From Strigamia acuminata (Eukaryota > Arthropoda > Chilopoda > Geophilomorpha > Linotaeniidae), in the NCBI GenBank assembly GCA_949358305.1, contig OX442320.1, positions 3,302,259 through 3,366,258 of the forward strand: a DNA stretch of 64,000 nucleotides. Direction: 5' to 3'. Positions 55,601 through 63,746 of this stretch are shown here, one piece after another (within the stretch, counting starts at the first letter, position 1; each line of letters begins with the position of its first letter). Position numbers and translations under genes: made by a program. The notes under the pieces were generated by a model. That model had not been told where the DNA came from, made no database searches, and saw only the letters and a program-made list of their open reading frames with translations.

Positions 55601-56309
55601 GTCACAAAATATCGAGAAATAGTGTTGCGCCTCTAGTGGTGGTGGCATAAAGTTAATTAGAACACCATCGGATTTCTCCTTGAAAATTTCGTTTCTTTTC
55701 ACAGAGTGGAACAGTTATGAATATCAATAAAAAAGTACAGGAATTTCTGTATTTAATAATGAAAAACGATGAAAAAAGTTAAAATTTTACAAATCTAAAA
55801 ATCTAAAAAATGATAACAATGGATTTCTTATTGCATTATTAGTGCAATTAAGTGCCCCACAATATTTCCCACCGTTCACTCTCATTATAACTTAAAAATA
55901 TTGTTTTTATTATGTTTTTTGGAAACACGAAATACAAAACTTGAGATTTTTATGCCATAGCCGCCAGGTGGCGTTAGACGCATGCGCAGATCCAACTACA
56001 GGCCAGGGATTAACACACATTGCCCTACTGTCTCTTCTCTATACTGTGGTAATAGCAAGACAGGGACTCAGATTGTTGGGTTTTGAAACGTCAATTTTGG
56101 GCTAAAACTGTTGATTTTCGGAACGTCACTATGGCGAACTTGCGTTCCGGCAAGACATTTTTTCCACTTTCACCCAGGAGAATAAGTGGAATTTTTGTAG
56201 CATGATGTAATAGCATTATTTATTTCTTTTTTCAGGATGTCCAAAACTGACAACCAAAAATGCAGGTTTATTTATAATTTTTTTTCTGTGTGTCATCTTT
56301 GGATCATGA
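49668..56309 (+). CDS. DIP/lachesin-like neuronal adhesion protein (3 Ig domains, GPI tail), 5' end missing
   Basis: Cell-surface immunoglobulin protein of the Dpr-interacting/lachesin type, used in neuronal recognition in arthropods. Exons: 49668-49774, 49857-50064, 51058-51228, 51310-51444, 53375-53659, 54422-54438, 55176-55269, 56236-56309. All junctions are AG/GT and the phases agree. Ig1 spans exons 1-2 (PCVVDHLG, VAWIHVDKQMILTI, DRGYYMCQ). Ig2 spans exons 3-4 (LVCKSSGFPKPKITWRRED, GAYLCIASNGVPPSVSKRI). Ig3 is exon 5 (MIWIPNQLVGAP, DFGAYKCAATNSLGGTEGAI). Exons 6-8 give a short stalk and a final NAG followed by an 11-residue hydrophobic end, a typical GPI signal. The signal peptide lies upstream and was not found. 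If the donor in exon 6 is not used, the frame runs to a stop at 54556-54558 without a hydrophobic tail, possibly a soluble form. The exact paralogue is not assigned. Confidence 0.88.
50090..50580. repeat. 20-bp minisatellite E, in intron 2 of the DIP-type gene
   Basis: About 24 copies of GAATTTGTCGAAAATTTCTC, starting about 25 bp after the exon 2 splice donor. It gives spurious ORFs on both strands because 20 is not a multiple of 3 and stops are rare in the unit. Confidence 0.95.
51947..52356. mobile_element. piggyBac-like MITE, copy 2
   Basis: 402 bp from 51951 to 52352 with TTAA on both sides, nearly identical to 28410-28812. Lies in intron 4 of the DIP-type gene. Confidence 0.9.
52646..53073. 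mobile_element. MITE of the ATTGGCCGAG family
   Basis: Inverted ends ACTCTGGCTCATCACAAGGT and ACCTTATGATGAGCCAGAGT (one base off), followed by GCAGTAATTC. TA-flanked. In intron 4 of the DIP-type gene. Confidence 0.85.
53881..54280. mobile_element. MITE, CCGTACTGCCTC ends, longer copy
   Basis: Inverted ends CCGTACTGCCTCATT and AAATGAGGCAGTACGG with GGCGTTTA/TAAACGCC subterminal motifs, related to 15662-15834. In intron 5 of the DIP-type gene. Confidence 0.75.
54554..55136. mobile_element. MITE with CATGAACC ends, itself split by another MITE
   Basis: The outer element (54561-55129) has ends CATGAACCTAGGA and TCCTCGGTTCATG and a 7-bp CTTAAAC duplication on both sides. An ATTGGCCGAG-family MITE (about 54640-55027, TATACTCTGG...GAGTATA) is inserted in it. 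Both lie between exons 6 and 7 of the DIP-type gene, which were about 160 bp apart before these insertions. Confidence 0.8.
55510..56050. mobile_element. MITE, CAGTATAGAGAAGAGACAGT ends
   Basis: Inverted ends CAGTATAGAGAAGAGACAGT and CTGTCTCTTCTCTATACTG, continuing with GCAATGT. About 525 bp in the last intron of the DIP-type gene. No clear target duplication. Confidence 0.75.
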
Positions 56310-56900
56310 CCCACTTTACACTGAAGACAGTTTAAAGCAAACAATGCCGTAACAGCATTGAGTTGAATTCTGAAAGAAGAAATTTCAAATAAAAATCATT
56401 TCCAGAAGTTGGAAAACAAGGCAACGCCGAAAAGGAAACCGTGTACATATACTTACAAACAATTGTAGAAAACCTTGAAGATTGACTGAGAAAATAATAG
56501 ACTTGATTTACCCGTAGGCCTAGTTTTTGTTTATTATAACTTGTAGGCCTAATGATGTGATTTGGAGTTTGTAAATAAGTACTTAATATGAGACAAAATT
56601 ATTATACAAACAAAAACAGGAGAAAAAGAAATGATTTTCTTTGTATTGTTTTATTTGTAGTTAGATAAAACAAAAATTATGAATTTTTTTTCAAATACCC
56701 AGCTGCAAATGTCATTAATACTTCTGAGCAAGGCTGGACACCTAGTGGAAGCACAAGGAAGCAGAAAAACTTTAAAAGCTGTGACCAGCTGCCCTTGTGT
56801 GCTGATCACTTGCCTGCAATACAATGCGCTTGGCTCAGCAATCGCGCCTCTTGCGCGCCTGTTGCGGTCCTCTGCAACCAGGTGGAGCTGCGGGCCCTAG
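56310..56900 (+). other. 3' UTR region of the DIP-type gene and spacer
   Basis: AATAAA at about 56389 follows the stop by about 80 bases, with further A-rich sites. 56690 onward becomes GC-richer. Confidence 0.5.
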
Positions 56901-57133
56901 ATTGACCAATCGGGCCCCGCAAGTGTCCTTCCGGAAGTGGTGGGCCCCGTAGTACTCAGAGAGTTGTTCAACAGCCAGCGAGCTGAACGTTCATAACCAA
57001 AACTAACTTGTGTCTCTCGTGTATTTCATGGTATTTCTTATCGTGTGTGTTGCGTCCAGCGCTTTGTGGCCCTCCCCTGACCATGTGGTGTCCGTCGGAA
57101 CACTCACAAAGCTTGTGACTGAAGAAGAAGCAG
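56880..57133 (+). promoter_or_regulatory. candidate promoter and short first exon
   Basis: 56885-56960 is GC-rich with a CCAAT element (GACCAATCGG), an ETS-type CCGGAAGT and repeated GGGCCC. Downstream, an ATG at 57028 opens 35 codons to a consensus donor, CAG/GTAAAA, at 57133/57134, leaving phase 1. The start reads MVFLIVCVASSA, signal-peptide-like. It could be the first exon of the gene ending at 62372, or part of an old LTR. It also has loose similarity to the U5 end of the nearby TR-GAG LTR. Inference only. Confidence 0.3.
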
Positions 57134-57725
57134 GTAAAACCTCACACTCTTGAGCAAACTCAAGGATATGTTGACTCCAAAATATTGCTTTAAAGCGTGC
57201 TCGAATTCACACATTTCGATCAAATAGAGTTCGATTTTAACATCTTGAAGCCTGAATATGATGACTTATTATGACCCCTTATTTCAATTTGTGCTCGCAA
57301 GCTTTTGAATTTTATCAATTATATTGTGTTTCCAACAAAATAAAAAATTCAAAGGGGCACAGTAGTAACCGCCGCAAAATAGAACTATGGGGTGAATGGA
57401 GTGTTTGTTGTGTTTTTATTGTTATTTTGGTTTCGACAAGTCAGTGCACTACTCTTCGCGTTCACCTATCAGCTGATGGATGCTCTGCGAAGGCTGCGGT
57501 TGTTTCAGCGCCATCTCTAGATGGAAATTCTTTACCATTTCGGCTGTCATATTGTTACACGTACGGACCGTTACGATTGTCGGCCGATCCCTAGTGCACT
57601 ATTTGGCTAAACTAAACGTTAAAGTTGCTAAATGTCGTCAACAGATGGCATTGACTTCTGGCTCCCATCAAGAGATGGCAATGATTTCCATTTCCGTTGC
57701 ATCGATTGTCCTCATAAACATCTAC
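57134..57725. other. non-coding or intronic, nothing recognised
   Basis: An ORF at 57271-57594 has a hydrophobic stretch (VCCVFIVILVSTSQC) but no family resemblance. Treated as chance. Confidence 0.3.
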
Positions 57726-57888
57726 CATGAACCAAGGATAAGACGGACACATATCCATGTGTTATTTCCTATTGATTCGTTGTTTTCTGCGCTGATTGGA
57801 TGACAGCAATCACGTGTCATGCATTGCATGTCAACTAAGCTTGTTTCTTACCTGTTGTCATCCCACAATACAATGCGGCTATTGTACT

Positions 57889-58064
57889 TGTGACCTCCCC
57901 GGCCCCTACTCGATCCCCGGCGCCACCGACCCTGGCGCCACTGACCCGTGACCCACCCAGTGAACCCCGTAGTGGCCACTTCCGGTCAGTTGTAAGAAAA
58001 CCCGAATAAAGCATTCGTCTGAAAATCGTTAACCTAACGTGTCGCTCATTTCACTCGTCTCACA
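57889..58064 (+). repeat. TR-GAG 5' LTR
   Basis: TGTGACCTCC...CGTCTCACA, 176 bp, with ACTTCCGG (ETS-type) and the polyadenylation signal AATAAA near 58006. Confidence 0.95.
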
Positions 58065-58077
58065 TGGCGCAGTCGAC
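58065..58077 (+). other. TR-GAG primer binding site, tRNA-Ser-like
   Basis: TGGCGCAGTCGAC directly follows the LTR. The first 11 bases fit the complement of insect tRNA-Ser 3' ends (CGACTGCGCCA), a primer class used by 17.6/297-type elements. Confidence 0.65.
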
Positions 58078-58179
58078 TCAACTTATCTAAGGGAAATCGC
58101 TCGCTCTCGCTCTCGCTCCCGGTAACGTACGCACTACGTCTCTCCTGAACGTACGCACTACGTTTAAAAATTTCGAACA

Positions 58180-58190
58180 TATATAAACGA
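58180..58190 (+). promoter_or_regulatory. TATA-like box in the TR-GAG leader
   Basis: CATATATAAAC lies outside the LTR and about 50 bases upstream of the gag ATG. Whether it acts as an internal promoter is unknown. It follows two copies of AACGTACGCACTACGT (about 58122 and 58149). Confidence 0.35.
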
Positions 58191-58236
58191 TCGTCGCCCG
58201 ATCATCGCTCAATCACCGCCCCGCCACCGTCTCGAC

Positions 58237-59298
58237 ATGGCCGCCATTACCAACGCGCAATTTCTGAACACGGCGGACACTGCAACTTTACTCCTCTCGA
58301 CCAACGAACCACTTCTAAATCGATTTAAAATGGACGAACTCCGCGCCGAGTGCGATAAAAGAGGGATCCCGGTACCGACAGGTGCGAATAAAGACGATCT
58401 GGTTGCCGTACTGTTGCAACGTAACATCGCCGACAACGCTCTTATCCCTCCGACCTCTCCTCCCCCGCAGTCCCAACCTACCGTTAACCCAACCTCACCC
58501 GACCCTCGTCTCTCCGACATCACCACGATACTGTCGCTGCTGTCTGCGCACGTCTTGAGCCCGACCACGCCGCCACGGGTTCGCCACGAAGTTGATACGG
58601 CGAAATATATGACGCCGTTTTTCGGCAAACGGACCGACGACGTCAACGAATTCATCCGGCGGATCGACACCGCCGCCAACCTCGGAAACTGGTCGGAGCA
58701 GACGAAATTGGTGCACGCTAACGGTTTGCTCAAGGGACACGCCCTCGATTGGCTTCGTCTTCACGGCGACGGAGTAACCACGTGGGCCCTGTGGACAGCA
58801 TCTATCGGTCGTTGGATGGGGAACAACGAGAGCTGGACCGACTGGAACGCGCGCATGGCCGCACGCGTGCAGATGCAGGGCGAGTCCCTAGCGGAATATG
58901 CCGGCGCAAAATTCGCGCTAATCCACACGACGAAACGCTCCTTTCCAATCACCACGCCCGAGATGGTGAGGATGATGGTTGCCGGCATGGCGGACAAGGC
59001 TCCGAGGTACGCCGCCCAGCAATTTTCGAAGATGTCGCTCGAAGACGTGATGGACGAGCTCCGCGGACTAGACGTTTCCACGCCCGACGCCAAGCCTCCG
59101 ATCTCCGAGCGGCTCGGCGACGTCACTTTCACTATCGACGACGGCCATCGGTCTTGGAAAGCGCATGCATCGCAACTAAAAGCTGTTCTCTCGCTCCCGC
59201 AATCAGGGGACGATTGCACTTTTAAAGGGGGGGCGTGTGACCTCCCCGGCCCCTACTCGATCCCCGGCGCCACCGACCCTGGCGCCACTGACCCGTGA
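58237..59298 (+). CDS. Gag-like protein with SAP-like motif, 353 aa
   Basis: Only ORF of the TR-GAG element. Residues about 29-62 read as a SAP-type helix-extended-loop-helix: MDELRAECDKRGIPVPTG followed by a Lys-Asp-Asp-Leu and a Leu-rich helix. SAP motifs bind AT-rich DNA and chromatin. A Pro-rich linker follows (about 70-115). Residues about 125-280 match the retrotrans_gag capsid pattern (FFGKRTDDVNEFIRRI, LLKGHALDWLRL, RVQMQGESLAEYAGAKFAL). There is no zinc knuckle or protease. The last 20 or so codons are encoded by the 3' LTR, ending at 59296-59298. GC content is well above the surroundings. Start chosen at the first ATG, in good context (GACATGG). Confidence 0.85.
   Translation: MAAITNAQFLNTADTATLLLSTNEPLLNRFKMDELRAECDKRGIPVPTGANKDDLVAVLLQRNIADNALIPPTSPPPQSQPTVNPTSPDPRLSDITTILSLLSAHVLSPTTPPRVRHEVDTAKYMTPFFGKRTDDVNEFIRRIDTAANLGNWSEQTKLVHANGLLKGHALDWLRLHGDGVTTWALWTASIGRWMGNNESWTDWNARMAARVQMQGESLAEYAGAKFALIHTTKRSFPITTPEMVRMMVAGMADKAPRYAAQQFSKMSLEDVMDELRGLDVSTPDAKPPISERLGDVTFTIDDGHRSWKAHASQLKAVLSLPQSGDDCTFKGGACDLPGPYSIPGATDPGATDP
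59224..59235 (+). other. TR-GAG polypurine tract
   Basis: AAAGGGGGGGCG immediately before the 3' LTR, inside the gag ORF. Confidence 0.75.
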
Positions 59299-59411
59299 CC
59301 CACCCAGTGAACCCCGTAGTGGCCACTTCCGGTCAGTTGTAAGAAAACCCGAATAAAGCATTCGTCTGAAAATCGTTAACCTAACGTGTCGCTCATTTCA
59401 CTCGTCTCACA
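59236..59411 (+). repeat. TR-GAG 3' LTR
   Basis: Identical to 57889-58064 by direct comparison; also codes for the Gag C-terminus. Confidence 0.95.
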
Positions 59412-59491
59412 GTACTGTATATCATGTGGCGCTATCGGTGGCAAAACGCATTGAACATGTGTGTACGTGTCCATGTTATCCTTGGTTCATG

Positions 59492-60574
59492 CTTCTGCAT
59501 AAGAAAAGTAAGTATGTTTCAGTGAATTGTACAAGTATAATTTATAAGCTTGTTATGAAGTTGGATGGGATGTGCACAAAAGTCTAAACGATTGTAAAAG
59601 ACCAATTTTAAGGTCAGGAATCATGGAAGTACAAATAGCATGCAGAAAAACGGTGCTGCCATCTATTTTTTAAAGTTGGTGACTTGGTGTGAATTATCCC
59701 AGGTATCATTATACTGTATATTGGCTTAATATTGGCGTAATATTGGCAAAATTATTGGGCCAATGTTGAAATGTAAGATTTCCTTGGATAGACACAATAT
59801 TGGTCCCAAATATTGGCCGGACATTGGTTTCATATATTGAGCCAATATTAAAGTGCTGAAGTTTACTCTGAATTGGTTCAACATTGGAACCAAATGCATT
59901 TTTTTTTATACATTTAGAAATTGTAATCAACAAAACAATAAAGAATCCTCTAGAAATCTTGTGGAAATCATGTGGAAATCTCACAAAAATCCCGAGTAAA
60001 TTTTATAGAAATTTCATAAAAGTCCCACGAAAATCCTATGAAAATCCCAAGAAAATTATGTGGAAATCTCAAATCAAATGGAACAATTTCAGGATTTAAA
60101 CTTAACTTAAAAAAAAAAAAGATAAAAATCTGCAGAATCTTGGCATCGAAGAGATTTATCCTATAAATGGCATTAAGCCAAGAATAAAAGTGTTCTCTCC
60201 TTTAACACGATTGTCTTATGCTTGTCGTTTGTTCGATTCGTAAGTGGTAACGGACCCTTAAGCCCCTCCAAGCCCTGCACAATACACATAATACACTCTA
60301 AATAGCAATTAAACATAAGACAACCAGGATTACAAGATTAACATAACTAACATCAGGACTACCAATTTTAAAGCTATGCAAAAACACGAAGTACAGATGA
60401 TCACCGGTCACCAAACAGGTTCCACAAAACGTGTGCACATCCTCCTACTTATTAATTATACTTATTAATAAGCTAGTGTAGCCTACAAGTACTTTTAAAA
60501 AAAAAACAGATTGAGAATGTTCATCAAAAGTCATCAAAAATACGCAAATGCAACAAAAAAGTCAGTACACTAAT
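59492..60574. other. non-coding; short degenerate tandem motifs
   Basis: 59710-59890 has ATATTGGC-type irregular repeats, and 59940-60070 repeats TGTGGAAATC/CCATGAAAATC motifs. No gene. Confidence 0.45.
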
Positions 60575-60960
60575 CCAAGCTGATACAACGATGTCCTAAC
60601 TCCAATTGGTTGAGCCGGATTACTCCTAACTGTGGACTGTGCTCTACTACACGGAAAAGTAGTTCTGTTTATTTTCCATGAATTTCAGTGTAAAAAGTGA
60701 TTAGAAATAATGGATTTTATTTATTTGGTAATAAAATATTTATTTTATTTGCTAAAATAAGCTTTTTTCCCTTTTAATCAATCAAACAATGGAAGCATAG
60801 TTTGTTGGTTTTTTTTGGCAAGTAAACAAAGGTTTAGTTTATTATTGGTTGTTTTGCCCAGTTAAATAACAATACTGGTGTTATGGGCTACTTTTTTGTG
60901 CCAATACACCAATGAGATGGCTCAACCAATTGGAGTTAGGACATCTTTGTATCGGTTTGG
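60575..60960. mobile_element. MITE, CCAAGCTGATACAACGATGT ends, copy 2
   Basis: Inverted ends CCAAGCTGATACAACGATGT and ACATCTTTGTATCGGTTTGG. Close relative of 34522-34895 in inverted interior order. Confidence 0.8.
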
Positions 60961-61423
60961 AGTATGGTTATGCAATTATATTAGAAAATTTTTAAGTTTT
61001 TAAAAAAAGAGTGTAAATAAAGTAAAATAAGGTGTTGGAATTAATTTTAAAAAGGTTAAGTTGATGTGTAAAATTTATTTTTTTCAGAGTATTTTTTTAT
61101 TTTTATTAAAAATGGGGTATTGATAAATAAAACCCAAATTAAGCTCTAATTACCTGGAAAACTGTGTTCAAGTAAATGATAGTTATATTTGAATTTGGCG
61201 CATTTATGGATCGTCACATTTGTGGACAGTTAACGCACTCTGGCAGCAAAATATCAAACTTACAGTTTGAAAACATCATCACGATAATCATGTGATTGGT
61301 TTTGATTGTTTATGGTGAAGTTGGAACTCGTCTCACTGTGATAAGTTCTGAATTATTAACAAGTTTGTATTACTTTTTAGTAGCATTTCTCACTGAATTC
61401 ATATTTATTTCATCCAAAATTAG

Positions 61424-61559
61424 ATAGTGTCGGGCAAAGAAGAAATTAAACACACAGCAGGAACTACACTGCTCCCATACCACACAGGAAGTAGAACATC
61501 TATGGTGTTCAGTGGATCTCAAAAATCAAAAAATACTGTGTATAAATTTTTGAAGGCAG
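61424..61559 (+). other. possible upstream exon of the actinoporin-like gene
   Basis: An open segment with acceptor-like TTAG before it and a good donor (GGCAG/GTAAGT) after it. It ends in phase 1. The acceptor AG at 61811-61812 would keep frame with the ORF at 61821; the AG at 61803-61804 would not. It could instead be untranslated or chance. Confidence 0.35.
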
Positions 61560-61820
61560 GTAAGTTTGATGCACGTATATTTGAGGTTGCTAGAATTAAA
61601 TTAAACACACATTAAATCATTCCTCCCACAAAAATTAAAAGTTATCATCACCAACACTATAAAATTTAATCAAACAAAATGACATTTTTGTTAAAAATGT
61701 AAATAGCAGAGATAACAAATTCTGATTACGGTTTTTATATATATATTTTTTTAATGGGCTATTTTATTTCTTTCTCTAATTTTCTAATGTTTTAAAAATC
61801 ACAGGAATTAAGGATTTAGC

Positions 61821-62372
61821 ATGGACAATTTTGGATCCGGTGCTATTCTCCAAACAACCGAAAATGTCGAAACTTTTGCAGCCCGCCTGGCCGAAAAGAG
61901 CGGCCATTTTCGCTCTTGTGGCCTTGTGATCGCAAACATGACTAAATACAACCTCACTCTCCCACGCCGCTGCATATCTACTGGAAAAATAATTAGCATG
62001 CCTCTGAATATTCCTGAGGGGACAACCGGTCTGATTCTGTGCGAAAACAAACGACTCAACTTGGAAGGAACTTGTGGTCTAGTCACATACAAGATCGAAG
62101 GAGCAAATTTAACGCTGCAACAGTTGCAGATTTTGTGGTGGGTTCCGTTGGACCTCAATTTAAATTCCTGTCAGGTCAGCGTCCGCATTGGAATTGAATC
62201 AGCATCCGAAGACATTTTTCAAAATATGTTTGCAGGTGTTGCTGGCTACGGAAGCATGATGGTGGCCACTGAAGCACCTATTATTTCCACTTGTTTAGAT
62301 TATGAAATTCAGGTAACAATGGGAAGTAATGGAAAAGCACCTTTGTCTGTTTACTTAAAAAATCTGAAGTAA
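61821..62372 (+). CDS. actinoporin-like (anemone cytolysin fold) protein, 183 aa
   Basis: Intact, intronless 183-codon ORF. Length and pattern resemble the actinoporin/anemone_cytotox family: pore-forming beta-sandwich proteins that bind membrane sphingomyelin in sea anemones, with relatives in other animals and in plants. Visible features are an N-terminal region with weak amphipathic character (1-30), a beta-rich core with NIPEGTTGLIL at about 71-81 and GTCGLVTYKI at about 90, the conserved-type WWVPLDLNLN at about 109-118, and a C-terminal LDYEIQVTMGSNGKAPLSVY. No RGD motif is seen. No signal peptide is encoded from this ATG; an in-frame stop 12 bases upstream applies only if the exon is unspliced. 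It lies downstream of the DIP-type gene on the same strand. Toxicity is not implied, since non-cnidarian relatives have varied or unknown roles. A fungal fruit-body-lectin-like fold is an alternative. Confidence 0.6.
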   Translation: MDNFGSGAILQTTENVETFAARLAEKSGHFRSCGLVIANMTKYNLTLPRRCISTGKIISMPLNIPEGTTGLILCENKRLNLEGTCGLVTYKIEGANLTLQQLQILWWVPLDLNLNSCQVSVRIGIESASEDIFQNMFAGVAGYGSMMVATEAPIISTCLDYEIQVTMGSNGKAPLSVYLKNLK

Positions 62373-62757
62373 AATTGAGAAACATATTTTATTTTGGATC
62401 TCATTCATTTTGTTAAAATAAAATTGTTATTGCTGCAAATTCTGAATATCCATTATGCATTGTGGTAATGCGATCGATCGTGACTGGTCGTACATAAGAC
62501 GGAGATGCATACTGAATACAAAGAGAAATAATACTAAAAATGTTTGATTAATTTATTTTATAATTTATTATTAATTATTAATTTAAAAATACTGAAATCC
62601 ATTTATTTCGCACAATCAAACTACAATATTTTATAAAGGTGGACGCCATTTGTAATTATCACCTGTTGTTGATCCATGAAGTGGGTCGCGATACACTGCT
62701 TTTCCAAAAAGTGTGCCATAATGTTAAAAAGTTTGAGAACCCCTGACTTAGACACTG
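62373..62757 (+). repeat. 3' flank with dispersed repeat copy 2
   Basis: AATAAA occurs at about 62418, 50 bases after the stop, a likely polyadenylation signal. 62438-62590 is the second copy of the repeat at 6763-6920. Confidence 0.6.
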
Positions 62758-63357
62758 TACTCTTGTCAACTCCAGGATAAGCCTCACTGCCATTGGCCTA
62801 ATCTGATTACTACTAACTGTAGACTGTGTACTTACTACCACCAGAAAAAGTAGTTTTGTATTTTTTTTAAATTTTTTTTTATTATAATGATTAAAATGAT
62901 TTAAATTTATTTGTATTTTATAATCAAATGCTTTTTTTCCATTCATAAAATTAAGTTTTATGCTGTTTTTAATACAATATACATGTGTGATCAGTTGTAT
63001 TGATAGTTTCCTAGTGTAAGTGATGTACGCATCAATGCTGTGTATTTTTCATTTATTGTTAATTAGTTTTCACTCACTAGAGCACTCTCTCTAAGGGGAA
63101 TTGTTGTGTGTTTTCTCTCGCCATGTTCTCTTCTCACAGAAAAAATATCTGTTCGTGTTCTTCATCTTGCTGAGTGGATTCCTTGCTGCATTTGGATGCT
63201 TTGTCCGGAAAGCAAACAATTTTGATTTTTTTTTTCGATTACTATGTCTGTACATCAAGTGCAATTCTGCTGGTTTGGTATACTTTTTTGTGTCACTACA
63301 CAAGTGAAGTGGCTCGGCCAATGGAAGTGATGCTTATCATGGAGTTGACAAGAGTAT
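62758..63357. mobile_element. MITE of the ATTGGCCGAG family, expanded copy
   Basis: Inverted ends ACTCTTGTCAACTCCA and TGGAGTTGACAAGAGT with TA flanks. About 595 bp, longer than the usual 390 bp, suggesting a secondary insertion at about 62985-63190. Confidence 0.75.
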
Positions 63358-63740
63358 AGAAAAAGTTTTTCAATACATTAACAATTTCAAGGCTGAAATT
63401 TATCAGTTTTAGGTAAGTAATTTATATGCATTTACCCTGATTTAAGATCAATCCCAGACACCTCACCAGCTACTTTCATAAACATACATCCCACATTCAC
63501 CATTTCTTCAAATTTGCCCAGAAAAATAGTTTTGGATTCAAACCTACATATTTATTTTTCTGACCACGGTAAACCAAATCATACCAGAATGGATAAGTTA
63601 ATAATTGAAAGAAGTGTTCTTACTGTAATATTTTTTATTATCTGCTAGGTTATTCGAAATAATACAGAAAATTTTCGAGAAAATAATTGTCCTCTTACAT
63701 TTTTAGTTTTACCGAAGAAATTATCAATAAAAATATGAAT
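63358..63740. other. non-coding, nothing recognised
   Basis: AT-rich spacer between the MITE and the edge ORF. Confidence 0.4.
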
Positions 63741-63746
63741 ATTTCG

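Larger units (their letters stand above)
57884..59416 (+). mobile_element. non-autonomous LTR retrotransposon, TR-GAG type
   Basis: The element runs 57889-59411 with target duplication GTACT on both sides (57884-57888, 59412-59416). The two 176-bp LTRs (57889-58064, 59236-59411) are identical as far as I can compare, so insertion is very recent. A primer binding site, a polypurine tract and one Gag-like ORF are present. Protease, RT, RNase H and integrase are absent, so it must move with help from another element. This matches TR-GAG elements described from plants more than TRIMs, which lack an ORF. Confidence 0.92.
57726..59491. mobile_element. CATGAACC-ended MITE split by the TR-GAG element
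   Basis: Ends CATGAACCAAGGATAA and TTATCCTTGGTTCATG. The MITE's own sequence is 57726-57888 plus 59417-59491. Collinear with the copy at 54561-55129, including the TGTTGTCATCCCACAATA segment. Confidence 0.85.

Noticed and set aside
57271-57803. Pair of 107-aa ORFs
   Set aside because: Overlapping frames, no family pattern, one runs into MITE sequence.
58209-59225. ORFs of 89-174 aa overlapping the TR-GAG Gag
   Set aside because: Shadow frames in GC-rich coding DNA; the 353-codon frame has the Gag and SAP patterns.
61808-62158. 116-aa minus-strand ORF over the actinoporin-like gene
   Set aside because: Antisense shadow without motif.
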